Positions 46,501 through 55,051 of a DNA stretch of 64,000 nucleotides are shown in pieces; position 1 is the first letter of the stretch; every line of letters begins with the position of its first letter. The stretch lies in the NCBI GenBank assembly GCA_013178125.1, contig JABLXJ010000003.1, positions 39,157 to 103,156 of the forward strand. Reading direction: 5' to 3'. Position numbers and translations under genes: made by a program. The stretch comes from Bacillota bacterium (GTDB taxonomy: Bacteria > Bacillota > SHA-98 > Ch115 > JABLXJ01). A model generated the notes under the pieces. That model worked only from the letters and a program-made list of their open reading frames with translations. It was not told the DNA's origin and made no database searches.

Positions 46501-47931
46501 ATGAACATGGCTTCTTGGGTCGAGGACAAGGACTGGCATAGATTTCGCCTGGATGACCTCAGGCTGTTGCTGGACGTGGGCAGCGGGTCTCTCCACATGA
46601 TTGACGAGATCACCTGGGATATCCTTGATTATTATGACCCCTGTGACCGCGGCGAAGGTGAGACAGAGCGGGAGGCGGTAATTGAAGCCCTCCAGGGGCG
46701 CTATCCCGTCGAGCAAATCCGCGATGCCCTGGCTGAATTGAACCAGCTACGGGCGGATGGGCTCATCGCCGCCGGTGACCCGCTGGGCAACGCCTACCGG
46801 CCAGCCGGGGATGCTATTGTCAAGGCCCTCTGCCTGATCATAACGGAGGCCTGCAATCTGCGGTGCAGGTACTGTTTTGCCGGGCGAGGAGAGCAGAGCC
46901 AGGCCAGCATGAGTGAGGCCGTGGCCAAGCGCAGCATTGATTTCCTACTGGAAAACTCGGGGAACAGGCGCCACTGCGAGGTCGACTTCTTCGGGGGAGA
47001 GCCCCTATTGAACTTTAAGACGGTCAAAGCCGCGGTTGAGTACGGCAGGCGCCAAGCGTCGAAATGCGGCAAAGAGCTGAAATTCACCCTTACGACCAAC
47101 TGCGTGCTCCTGAATGATGAAGTTGCGGATTTTCTGAGGGAGCATGGTATCAGCGTTGTCCTGAGCCTTGATGGCCGGCGCGAGATCAATGATAACATGA
47201 GATTCTTCCCGGGCGGGCGGGGAACGTACGATATCATCTTGCCCAGGATAAAGGGTCTTCTCGCCTCCATTAATGGACTGGACTACTGGGTCCGCGGCAC
47301 TTATACCCGGGAGAACCTGGATTTCGCCAGCGACGTGATGCACTTAGTGGATATCGGATTTCAAAGGATCTCTGTGGAGCCCGTTGTGGCTGCGGAGACT
47401 GCGGAGACAGAGGCTTTCAGCCTTCGAGGCGAGGATTTGCCTGCCATTGAGGCTGAATATGATAGACTGGCCCGGCTGTATTTGGAGTTGAAGCGACAGG
47501 GGAGGGGGTTTTCCTTCTTTCATTTCAATGTGGACCTCGATGGTGGGCCATGCATCTACAAGCGCCTTATAGGCTGCGGCGCCGGCAACGAATACCTGGC
47601 CGTATCGCCGGCGGGGGAGCTTTATCCCTGTCACCAGTTTGTAGGGCGCGGGAAGTATCTTATCGGGGACGTCTTCTCCGGCATCAGGGACCAGAATATC
47701 CGGCGAACGTTTAAGAACGCCCATATTTACAACAAACCTGAATGCAGCTCCTGCTGGGCCAGGTTTTACTGCGGCGGGGGCTGCCACGCCAATGCAGATC
47801 AGTTTCATGGGGACATCTTTCACCCCTATGAGGTGGGATGCGCTCTCATGAAGAAGCGGCTCGAGTGCGCCCTCCTGGTGCAGGCCGCTTCCACGCTAGA
47901 CCAGATTGGGGCAATGTCGGAGCAGCAATAA
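46501..47931 (+). CDS. SCIFF-type peptide maturase (radical SAM/SPASM thioether-forming)
   Basis: 476 aa. A PqqD/RRE-like N-terminal domain (residues about 1-95) is followed by the radical SAM motif CNLRCRYCFAG (about 118-128), FFGGEPLLNF, and a C-terminal SPASM region with many Cys (CGAGNEYLAVSPAGELYPC, CSSCWARFYCGGGCHAN). This arrangement is that of the maturases that cross-link the six-cysteine SCIFF peptide of Clostridia. No Cys-rich peptide gene is found on either side, which is unusual because the precursor is normally adjacent. Subfamily assignment is from recognition, not alignment. Confidence 0.82.
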   Translation: MNMASWVEDKDWHRFRLDDLRLLLDVGSGSLHMIDEITWDILDYYDPCDRGEGETEREAVIEALQGRYPVEQIRDALAELNQLRADGLIAAGDPLGNAYRPAGDAIVKALCLIITEACNLRCRYCFAGRGEQSQASMSEAVAKRSIDFLLENSGNRRHCEVDFFGGEPLLNFKTVKAAVEYGRRQASKCGKELKFTLTTNCVLLNDEVADFLREHGISVVLSLDGRREINDNMRFFPGGRGTYDIILPRIKGLLASINGLDYWVRGTYTRENLDFASDVMHLVDIGFQRISVEPVVAAETAETEAFSLRGEDLPAIEAEYDRLARLYLELKRQGRGFSFFHFNVDLDGGPCIYKRLIGCGAGNEYLAVSPAGELYPCHQFVGRGKYLIGDVFSGIRDQNIRRTFKNAHIYNKPECSSCWARFYCGGGCHANADQFHGDIFHPYEVGCALMKKRLECALLVQAASTLDQIGAMSEQQ

Positions 47932-48063
47932 GCAATATCGGAATAATAGCGGCGATGACCTTTTTACGGTCTTCAAGTTTACAGCTTTCGAGCCCATAAA
48001 TGCGGCAAGAAAAGCGACAAGTAGACAAGTAAGAATGAGCCGAAAGGGAGGGCGCTGCCCATA

Positions 48064-48957
48064 ATGTCCAGAGGGAAACAGGATGTATTATCCAGATTCG
48101 GTAAAGGTATTATATTATTTGATGGGGCCATGGGCACTATGTTGCTCGCGGCCGGCTTCCCGCCCGGGGAATGCCCCGAGAGGTGGAATGTAGATCATCC
48201 TGAAAAAGTAAAGGGCATTCATGAAATGTATCGTGAGGTCGGGGCGATGGTGCTGGAGACCAATACCTTTGGAGGCAACCGCAAAAAGCTTGACCGCTTC
48301 GAGCTCGGCGACCGCGTCAGGGAGTTCAACATCGCAGGGGCGAGGCTCGCACGTGAGGTGGCCGGGGAGAGCCTGCTGGTCGCCGGCTCCATGGGGCCAA
48401 CCGGCGAATTCATGGAGCCCCTTGGAAGCCTCACACGGGGGCTTGCATTCGAGATATTCAGCGAGCAGGCGCGAGCCCTGGAAGAGGGCGGGGCTGATAT
48501 CATCTGCATAGAGACCATGAGCGACCTGGATGAGGCGCAGGTGGCCCTGGATGCTGCAAAGGCTTCCACGCACCTGCCGGTCATGTGCCTCATGACCTTC
48601 GAAGCCTCGGGAAGAACGATAATGGGGGTATCGCCAGGGGATGCCGCTAGGGTTCTATCAACGAGAGGAGCCATAGCCCTGGGCGCGAATTGCTCCTCAG
48701 GTCCCGGGGATATGATTCGCGTAGTCAGGGAAATGGCGACGGTCACAGGGCTTCCCATAGCCGCAATACCAAACGCGGGCTTGCCGCAGCTCGTTGATGG
48801 GGCTACTGTCTACAGCGAGCAGCCTGAGAGCATGGCCGAGAGCATGATGAAGCTCATAGAGGCCGGGGCGAGTATAATTGGTGGTTGCTGTGGCACCACG
48901 CCTGAACACATTCGGGCTATGGCATCCCGTATGTCCAGGTATGGCGACCGGGCATGA
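48064..48957 (+). CDS. Homocysteine S-methyltransferase domain protein
   Basis: 297 aa TIM-barrel corresponding to the N-terminal (homocysteine-binding) module of MetH/BhmT. The start LFDGAMGTMLLAAGF and NTFGGNRKKLDRF, and the zinc ligands in LGANCSSGP and GGCCGTTPEHI, are intact. No folate or B12 modules follow. Stand-alone versions methylate homocysteine from S-methylmethionine, betaine or a corrinoid partner. ATG 48064 has a weak site. Isolated between the maturase and a glycosyltransferase. Confidence 0.88.
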   Translation: MSRGKQDVLSRFGKGIILFDGAMGTMLLAAGFPPGECPERWNVDHPEKVKGIHEMYREVGAMVLETNTFGGNRKKLDRFELGDRVREFNIAGARLAREVAGESLLVAGSMGPTGEFMEPLGSLTRGLAFEIFSEQARALEEGGADIICIETMSDLDEAQVALDAAKASTHLPVMCLMTFEASGRTIMGVSPGDAARVLSTRGAIALGANCSSGPGDMIRVVREMATVTGLPIAAIPNAGLPQLVDGATVYSEQPESMAESMMKLIEAGASIIGGCCGTTPEHIRAMASRMSRYGDRA

Positions 48958-49045
48958 TCAGGCATAGCAATACAGCGATAATATATGATTATGATAATAT
49001 ATAGCGTTGTATAGCGATGGTGAAATAGGGGGCTGAGGAGCACTG

Positions 49046-50356
49046 GTGGGAAATGGGCTACCCGGCGAGCAGGTTGAACAGACTGAGAGTGAACGGACCG
49101 GGGGCGAGCGGATCAGGGTATTGTATGTCATGCGCCCTGCGGCCGGCGGCATGAAGCAGCACCTCCTGAACCTCGTTCGCGGGTTGGCCGGCTCCATGTC
49201 CGATTGTTATACACCCGCACCCGGTTGTGTAACCCCCGGTTGTATATATGATATCGCTGTAGCAGGGCCATGCGATGACGCGTCCTTGACCGCGGAGTTG
49301 CGAGATGCCGGTGCTGGGGTGTTTCATGTCCCTATCACGGGTCGGATTGATCCTATTCGCGACGCCAGGGCTATCTCACTGCTGCGGAAGCATGTGGCTG
49401 CGTTTAGGCCCCATATAGTCCACTGCCATGGCTTCAAGGCGGGGATTACAGGGCGCGCAGCGATCTCCCTTTCGCCTCGCCAAAAGCGACCCCTGATGGT
49501 CTATACAATCCACAATTCAGTGATAGAGAGAACGCGCGGGACTCCCGCGGGCGCCTTTTGCGCGTTCCTCGAATCTATGTTCGCAGGGCAGACTGACTGC
49601 GTAATAACGATCTCCGAGGCGCTTCGAAGAGACTACCTCTCAATAAGGGGGACGTGCCCGGAGAGGGTCGTATGTATCCCAAATGGCATAGACCTCTCGC
49701 GCTTCAACCACGACCCTGCTCCTGCGGATGGCCGCCCCGGGGAGGGCTCTAACCTCGGTGGCGTCGGCGATACCGTCGATAGCCAAATACGGGGCGTATG
49801 GATTGGCACCGTGGCCCGGCTCATCCCGGCCAAGGGTGTGGGTGTTTTCATCAAGGCCGCGCGGCAGCTAGTGGACCGCGGCCTGAACGCGACTTTCTTG
49901 ATTGTAGGGGATGGGCCGCAGCGCCCGGAGCTCGAGACGCTGGCGGGAGACCTCGATATCCAATCCCGCGTCAGGTTTCTTGGGTTCAGGGATGACATTC
50001 CTGCTATCCTCGGGTCCCTGGATCTGTTCGTGTTGCCCACGCTTTCGGAGGGCATGTCGATAACCATCCTGGAGGCCATGGCTGCCGGCGTCCCGGTTGT
50101 CGCAAGCGACGTTGGGGGCGTTTCTGAGGTTGTGACTGATGGGGCGACAGGGTGGCTTACCACTCCAGGCGACGCTGCAGCCCTCGCCGGCGCAATGGAG
50201 ACTGCTCTAAGTAACCCCGATAAGGCCCGGGCCATGGCCTCCCGGGCTCGCCTGGAGGTCAAGGAGAATTTTGACCTGCGCACGATGCTCCAGCGTACAG
50301 ACAGGCTTTATAGGGACCTGTTAACCTCGAAAGGACGGGCGTGTTTCAGATCATGA
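49046..50356 (+). CDS. Glycosyltransferase family 4-like
   Basis: 436 aa GT-B fold. The acceptor domain begins VLYVMRPAAGGMKQHLLNL, contains HIVHCHGFKAGITGR and CVITISEALRRDYL; the sugar-nucleotide domain has IGTVARLIPAKG and the E-x7-E motif EGMSITILEAMAAGVPVVAS. GTG 49046 follows GAGGAG. Two low-complexity insertions (about residues 53-65 and 228-250) are unlike the family. It overlaps the next gene by 16 bp, hinting at a shared envelope task. Sugar substrate unknown. Confidence 0.92.
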   Translation: MGNGLPGEQVEQTESERTGGERIRVLYVMRPAAGGMKQHLLNLVRGLAGSMSDCYTPAPGCVTPGCIYDIAVAGPCDDASLTAELRDAGAGVFHVPITGRIDPIRDARAISLLRKHVAAFRPHIVHCHGFKAGITGRAAISLSPRQKRPLMVYTIHNSVIERTRGTPAGAFCAFLESMFAGQTDCVITISEALRRDYLSIRGTCPERVVCIPNGIDLSRFNHDPAPADGRPGEGSNLGGVGDTVDSQIRGVWIGTVARLIPAKGVGVFIKAARQLVDRGLNATFLIVGDGPQRPELETLAGDLDIQSRVRFLGFRDDIPAILGSLDLFVLPTLSEGMSITILEAMAAGVPVVASDVGGVSEVVTDGATGWLTTPGDAAALAGAMETALSNPDKARAMASRARLEVKENFDLRTMLQRTDRLYRDLLTSKGRACFRS

Positions 50357-52737
50357 CCATCATCACCCTAACTAGAAACAGAACCAGAAATGGAAGCTCA
50401 TTTTCAGGCCCTATCTTTTCAACCCCTACCTTGCTGGCATCGCTGGCATCCTGCATCCTGGCGCTCTGCCTCTTTTGGGGATGCCTTCTCACCCCCGCTG
50501 TGGGGATGGGGATCGCGGGCGGCGCCAAGGTGGTGCTCGTTCTTCTCGATGGGACAGCCCTTGACGAGTGGTCCGTGCCGGGCCTGCCGAATTTCCAGCG
50601 CATCCTCGGCCGGGGGGCCATCGGTTTGATGAATACACGGACCTCGAGGGCCACCATACCAAGAAATACTTACATAACCATCGGGGCCGGAACGCGTGCC
50701 CAGGGATCGGCACTCTCCGAGCTCGGGTTCAACAGATCTGAGAATTACGAAGGAGCGCGCGCCGTTGAAGTCTACATGCGCAATACCGGTATGGACCCTG
50801 GCAGTGCCGCCATTGTCCATCCTTATGTTGCCGATCTTATACGCGTCAATAGCCGGGAATACTACACGATAGAGCCGGGGGCGCTCGGCGAAGCGATTCG
50901 CGGAAGCGGTCTACGCGTCGCAGTTCTTGGTTGCTCAGATAGCGTGGATGAGCTCGCCCGGCCTGCAGTCTCCCTCGCCATGGACAAGAGCGGCCAGGTA
51001 GACCTCGGGGATGTGGGGCACAAGATGACGAAAAAGGATGTGAAGTTCCCCGGAGGGGTCAGGGATGACATTGATGTCCTGGCGGAACGCTTCAAGGGGG
51101 TTTATGCTGACGCAAGCCTCATCGTCGTCGACCTTGGTGACGCGGCCAGGGTTGAGCGTTTTAGAAACAACCTGACCGATGAGATGGTAGCGTATTATAA
51201 GCGGGCTGCGCTCCTGGCTGCCGATGATTTCCTCGCCAGGGTGCTATCCCTTGTCAATCTCGACAAAGACCTCCTGATACTCGCCTCGCCAACACCGCCG
51301 GCCTCGGTCTTTAAAACAACAAACGCGCTCAGTCCCATCGTCTGTCTCGGACCTGGTATGGACCACGGATTCTTGACGTCAGGGACCACGCACCAGCGCG
51401 GGATTGTGACCAATATCGATATAGCCCCCACCATCCTGGCTTTCCTCGGGATCAAGGCGCCGTACTCCATGCTAGGGCGTCCCATCTACAGCTTGCCTCT
51501 AGCACCCCCGCCTGGCTCGCCGATGGGCCGCCCGGAAGCTGCAACCCCTTATTCATCCGGATCCAACGGATCCAGACTCTCCCCGCCGGCCGGGGCCGCC
51601 CGGGAGAGGGTGGTGGATATGATGCTTGATCTCGAGCACAGGCTCACGCTCGACTATGGCCAGAGAGCCCCGCTGTCAAAGGCTTTTGTGGTCTTTCAGA
51701 TACTTTCCATAATAGCGGTGCTGAGCCTGATATTGCTGAGGTACCGCCTCCCGGCCTATGCTATCTATTGCGGCCAGATTCTCCTTCTTACGATAGTGAG
51801 CGTCCCCCTTGCTATGCTCCTCACTTCGCAGCTTCCCGATGTGAGTATAATCGGGAGGGCGCTGCAAATAGCGGCGATAGCGCTAATAATCGCCCTGGCA
51901 TGCCGGTGGATTGGGCGGGATGAGTTCACTCCATTTGTCGTGGCAGGGCTCGCCACTGCAATAGTGCTGATCGCTGATACGTTTCGTGGCGCCCGACTTA
52001 TTCAGGGCTCGGTGCTCAGCTACGATGTGATCGGCGGGGCGCGATACTACGGCATCGGAAACGAATACATGGGCATCCTCATAGGGGCATCGATAATCGG
52101 GCTGGCTGCCTTCCTGGACCAGCGGCGCATAACGCCTCGATCCCGGTCATGGCCCTTGGCCAGGTGGTTGGTCATATCCGTTTTCGCGCTGGCCACGTTT
52201 GTGCTCGCGATGCCTTCGCTCGGCGCCAACCTCGGGGGCACCATATCGGCAGTGGCTGCCTTTGGGGCTTCATATATAGGGTTTACAGGGAGGCGCGTTA
52301 CGGCCCGTCACATCCTGGGATTGATGGTTGCGGGACTCGTTGTGACCGTCGGATTATCCCTTTTCGATTCGCTGGTAAGAGGGGCGAGCGAGTCGCACTG
52401 GGGCAAGACTGTAGATGTTATTGCCGGCGGAGGTGTATCCGAGCTGGGGAGGATTATGATGAGGAAGATATCAATGAACCTGAAGCTCATACGCTATACC
52501 ATCTGGACCAGGGTGCTGTTGAGCTTCATACTCGTATTCTCGGTGCTGGTGGTGCGCCCGGTCGGCCTGCTGGTATCCTTGTGGCAGCGCAACCCCGCAT
52601 TCACCCGGGGTTTTACCGGGTGCCTTGTCGGTTGCGTAGTTGCCTTCGCTGTAAATGACTCTGGCGTGGTGGCTGCCGCGACTACTATACTTTTTCCCTC
52701 AATGTTTCTTTTATACCTGGCGCTGACGCAAAGATAG
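50341..52737 (+). CDS. Membrane protein with alkaline-phosphatase-like extracellular domain
   Basis: 798 aa. A signal/anchor helix (about 28-55) leads to a domain of some 320 residues with phosphatase-superfamily traits: VVLVLLDGTALDEW (metal-binding Asp), TIPRNTYITIGAG (nucleophile-like Thr/Ser) and GIVTNIDIAPTILAFLG (Asp). A Pro/Ser/Gly linker near 390-420 is followed by about ten transmembrane segments. I know no assigned function for this layout; an envelope-glycan or phospholipid role is suggested by coupling to the glycosyltransferase. A conserved ARYYGIGNEYMGILIGAS loop lies in the membrane half. Start is GTG 50341 or ATG 50353. Confidence 0.75.
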   Translation: MFQIMTIITLTRNRTRNGSSFSGPIFSTPTLLASLASCILALCLFWGCLLTPAVGMGIAGGAKVVLVLLDGTALDEWSVPGLPNFQRILGRGAIGLMNTRTSRATIPRNTYITIGAGTRAQGSALSELGFNRSENYEGARAVEVYMRNTGMDPGSAAIVHPYVADLIRVNSREYYTIEPGALGEAIRGSGLRVAVLGCSDSVDELARPAVSLAMDKSGQVDLGDVGHKMTKKDVKFPGGVRDDIDVLAERFKGVYADASLIVVDLGDAARVERFRNNLTDEMVAYYKRAALLAADDFLARVLSLVNLDKDLLILASPTPPASVFKTTNALSPIVCLGPGMDHGFLTSGTTHQRGIVTNIDIAPTILAFLGIKAPYSMLGRPIYSLPLAPPPGSPMGRPEAATPYSSGSNGSRLSPPAGAARERVVDMMLDLEHRLTLDYGQRAPLSKAFVVFQILSIIAVLSLILLRYRLPAYAIYCGQILLLTIVSVPLAMLLTSQLPDVSIIGRALQIAAIALIIALACRWIGRDEFTPFVVAGLATAIVLIADTFRGARLIQGSVLSYDVIGGARYYGIGNEYMGILIGASIIGLAAFLDQRRITPRSRSWPLARWLVISVFALATFVLAMPSLGANLGGTISAVAAFGASYIGFTGRRVTARHILGLMVAGLVVTVGLSLFDSLVRGASESHWGKTVDVIAGGGVSELGRIMMRKISMNLKLIRYTIWTRVLLSFILVFSVLVVRPVGLLVSLWQRNPAFTRGFTGCLVGCVVAFAVNDSGVVAAATTILFPSMFLLYLALTQR

Positions 52738-52849
52738 GCGGGTTCGCAGATCAGCGATCAGCCATCGTGTCAGCGGCTACCGATGCGGCATGGCGAGCGT
52801 GCGGCGTGCATGCGTCAGCTCTGAAGCGTGCGAGCGTGCGAGAGTTTTA

Positions 52850-52878
52850 TTGACATTCAACCGGTATTCAGGTATACT
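52850..52878 (+). promoter_or_regulatory. Promoter for tRNA-Pro
   Basis: TTGACA (52850-52855), 17 bp, TATACT (52873-52878), about 15 bp before the tRNA. Confidence 0.75.
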
Positions 52879-52892
52879 ATAATCGTTGCAGT

Positions 52893-52969
52893 CGGGGCAT
52901 GGCGCAGGTTGGTAGCGCGCTTGGTTCGGGACTAAGAGGTCGGCGGTTCGAGTCCGCCTGCCCCGACCA
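52893..52969 (+). tRNA. tRNA-Pro (anticodon CGG)
   Basis: A full cloverleaf can be folded: acceptor CGGGGCA with TGCCCCG, D stem GCGC/GCGC, anticodon stem CTTGG/CTAAG with loop TTCGGGA, T stem GGCGG/CCGCC with loop TTCGAGT, discriminator A, encoded CCA. 77 nt including CCA. Confidence 0.95.
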
Positions 52970-53329
52970 TTTTTGTTACGATACAGTGTCGTATATTCCC
53001 CTGCATTCTATGACCTTTCATTGTGACCTTTCATATGGACTATTAACCCCGGTAGCCTTCGCCATGCTAACCTTGTCCCTGGCCTTTCCCGTTAATACCT
53101 TTCCATCAGCTCCATATTAATATCCCTCAATTGATGCGCCATGCATATTATTATGAAGTAATGGATGAAGTAATGGGTATGCATATCACGCTACACACGA
53201 CAAGTATGGGAATTAGAATCATACAGGCATATATAATCATGTAGTGAATATCCTTGGGTACAGGAAGAGGGTCCACCCCTGTGGTTCACCCCCGTCTGAT
53301 ATATTCTCTCGCCCCGGGAGGTGAGGGGT
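52970..53329. other. Gene-poor spacer after tRNA-Pro
   Basis: No gene. TACGA and TCGTA (about 52977-52993) form a weak hairpin just after the tRNA. GGAGGTGAGG at the end is the ribosome-binding site of the next gene. Confidence 0.5.
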
Positions 53330-53701
53330 ATGTTTATTCCCGCAGTCTTCTCCGGCCTCCTGTATGCATGGGTTGTTCTCGCCCTTGGATGCCTCTTTGC
53401 GGCCATCGCCTCTCTCCTGCTTGACCTCAACCAGGGCATCATGCCAATGATTCTAACGTGGATTAGCTACGCCGCTGTCATAATTGGGGGGTTGGTGGCG
53501 GGCAGGAGGTATAAGCGCCGCGGCATCATAGTCGGTGGCGTCGTCGGCCTGGCGTACGTTCTCCTGATCCTGGCCATAGGATCAGCGGGTGGGGGAGGTA
53601 TGGAGGGAATCTCCACTATAGAAGCCCTTGAGCGCCTGGCCTTTTCTATAGCGGCCGGGGCCCTGGGTGGCATTCTAGGCGTTAACCTTGGCGCTTCCTG
53701 A
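53330..53701 (+). CDS. TIGR04086-like small membrane protein
   Basis: 123 aa, four hydrophobic helices: AVFSGLLYAWVVLALGCLFA, then MILTWISYAAVIIGGLVAG, GIIVGGVVGLAYVLLILAIG and FSIAAGALGGILGVNL, with the GRRYKRRG loop after the second. This matches the TIGR04086/YrzE-like proteins of Bacillota, which in Clostridia are often encoded near the SCIFF peptide; here the maturase is 5.4 kb away. Start ATG 53330 with GGAGGTGAGG upstream. Function unknown. Confidence 0.8.
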   Translation: MFIPAVFSGLLYAWVVLALGCLFAAIASLLLDLNQGIMPMILTWISYAAVIIGGLVAGRRYKRRGIIVGGVVGLAYVLLILAIGSAGGGGMEGISTIEALERLAFSIAAGALGGILGVNLGAS

Positions 53702-54330
53702 GTTACGCCCCGGGTTTTATTATAGCGTCACCCCGGGTTTTGTAACGTTATTGCGGCTTCGTAGCATTAAATATATCGGAAACATATCGGGTTCGGGGAA
53801 TAGGCCCTGGAGATTGGAGATTAAATCTGGTACAATATTTCCTACCCGTGCTCGAAATAATATATATGAAGGATCAGGGCGTAAGATCCAGTTCGAAATG
53901 GGTGGGGTAAAAAAAGCATTGCCTATCATTTGAACCCCGGCAAGAAGGATTTTATGGGGCGATGTCGAAACAAATAAATCAAGGGAAGGACAGCGTGGAA
54001 GGGGCGGTCAGCTTTGAATGGGTTTGGCGCAGTGAGGAAGGTGGGATTCCTCGGCTCCACGGGGGGGCGCGGTGGAGAGTTCTGGATAGACTGGGCACAA
54101 GTCGGTCTGACGACAATGTGCCCAGTTTCTCATTTTTGGGGTTTCTTGTTAAGAGATGAAGAGATGGGACCGGGAATCCCGGATTGGCGACCCGAGATAA
54201 CCTGGGTTGAAGACCCGAGGTAATTGAAACTGAAATAGATTAGAACAGATTGATATGTCATGAAAGGACAAAGGATAGAGGATAGAGGATAAATGACGGC
54301 CCGGGAGGGCGTGAAGGAGGAGGATGCAAT
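53702..54330. other. Gene-poor region with a small direct repeat
   Basis: CCCCGGGTTTT occurs at 53708-53718 and 53731-53741, between GTTAC and GTAAC. Several short frames (for example 53962-54159 and 54014-54223) have no ribosome-binding site and no recognisable product. The last 30 bp before 54331 contain a strong GGAGGAGG site. Confidence 0.5.
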
Positions 54331-54702
54331 ATGGTCGAGCTTACGAGCGAGGATGTTATAAGGGGCCTCAAGCGGCTCAAGAGCCTCGCCAAGCAGGACA
54401 TCCTCGCAAGCAGCCTGACAAAGAACCCCGTTTTCTGGTCGAAACATGCAGGCGCCCGTAAAGAAAAATATGAAGAGTTGATAGCTCTGGTGGAAAAACA
54501 CGGCGTCTCCGGCGCATGTGAAATCGCGGCTCGACAATACTCCGAGCTGCCAGTTGCTGGTGTCGCTAATGGCGGTAACAACGAGGCCCCTCCAGAGGTG
54601 ATAGGACAGGGACAGGCTCTGAGGCTCTTCTTTAACACCCTGGGGATGGATGAAAGCTCGCTGCATGAGATCAAACGAAAGGTTCAGGGAGGGAGCAGTT
54701 AG
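54331..54702 (+). CDS. Hypothetical protein, 123 aa
   Basis: I do not recognise this protein. It is charged and probably all-helical and soluble: basic N-terminal half (VIRGLKRLKSLAKQDILASS; SKHAGARKEKYEELIALVEK) and a Gly/Asn linker before the C-terminal LRLFFNTLGMDESSLHEI helix. A very strong GGAGGAGG site precedes ATG 54331, and codon use fits its neighbours, so it is likely real. It ends 20 bp before a 17-bp hairpin. Confidence 0.7.
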   Translation: MVELTSEDVIRGLKRLKSLAKQDILASSLTKNPVFWSKHAGARKEKYEELIALVEKHGVSGACEIAARQYSELPVAGVANGGNNEAPPEVIGQGQALRLFFNTLGMDESSLHEIKRKVQGGSS

Positions 54703-54721
54703 ATTTAGGTTCCTGAAGTGG

Positions 54722-54773
54722 CCAGCTCATGGCCAGAGTCGCCGCACCCCGGGCTGCTCTGGCCATGAGCTGG
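54722..54773. terminator. Long perfect hairpin, terminator-like
   Basis: CCAGCTCATGGCCAGAG (54722-54738) pairs over all 17 bases with CTCTGGCCATGAGCTGG (54757-54773); loop 18 nt. No T-run follows, so it may be an attenuator or an mRNA end-protector rather than a simple terminator. Confidence 0.6.
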
Positions 54774-55051
54774 TTCTGGCCCGTTAATACGAAGTATTTC
54801 CTCTGGTATAGTTGTTTTATATTATTACTCTTAATATTTTGAATTTACTTTAATTAAGAGGATTTCCATCGTGGGTGTAGAATATAAATAATCTGGTTAA
54901 CTGCTAGAACTAGATGATCTAGATATGGAGAGGAGGTGACCCCAAAAGGGGGGGCGTATAAAAGAGGGCTTGGCCTAGCCCAGGCAGCTAGTCCACCAGC
55001 GGGTATCAAGTTAAACTCAGGATAACTCAGGATCAGGAGGTGCCATCAAGA
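54774..55051. other. AT-rich leader region before the ABC importer
   Basis: AT-rich to about 54920, then GC-richer with runs of A and G. I see no confident promoter or operator. AGGAGGTG at 55035-55042 is the ribosome-binding site of the solute-binding protein gene. Confidence 0.4.

Noticed and set aside
52899..53120. A frame starting in tRNA-Pro
   Set aside because: It overlaps the tRNA and has no coding features.
53962..54223. Two overlapping short frames
   Set aside because: No ribosome-binding site, odd composition, no recognisable product.
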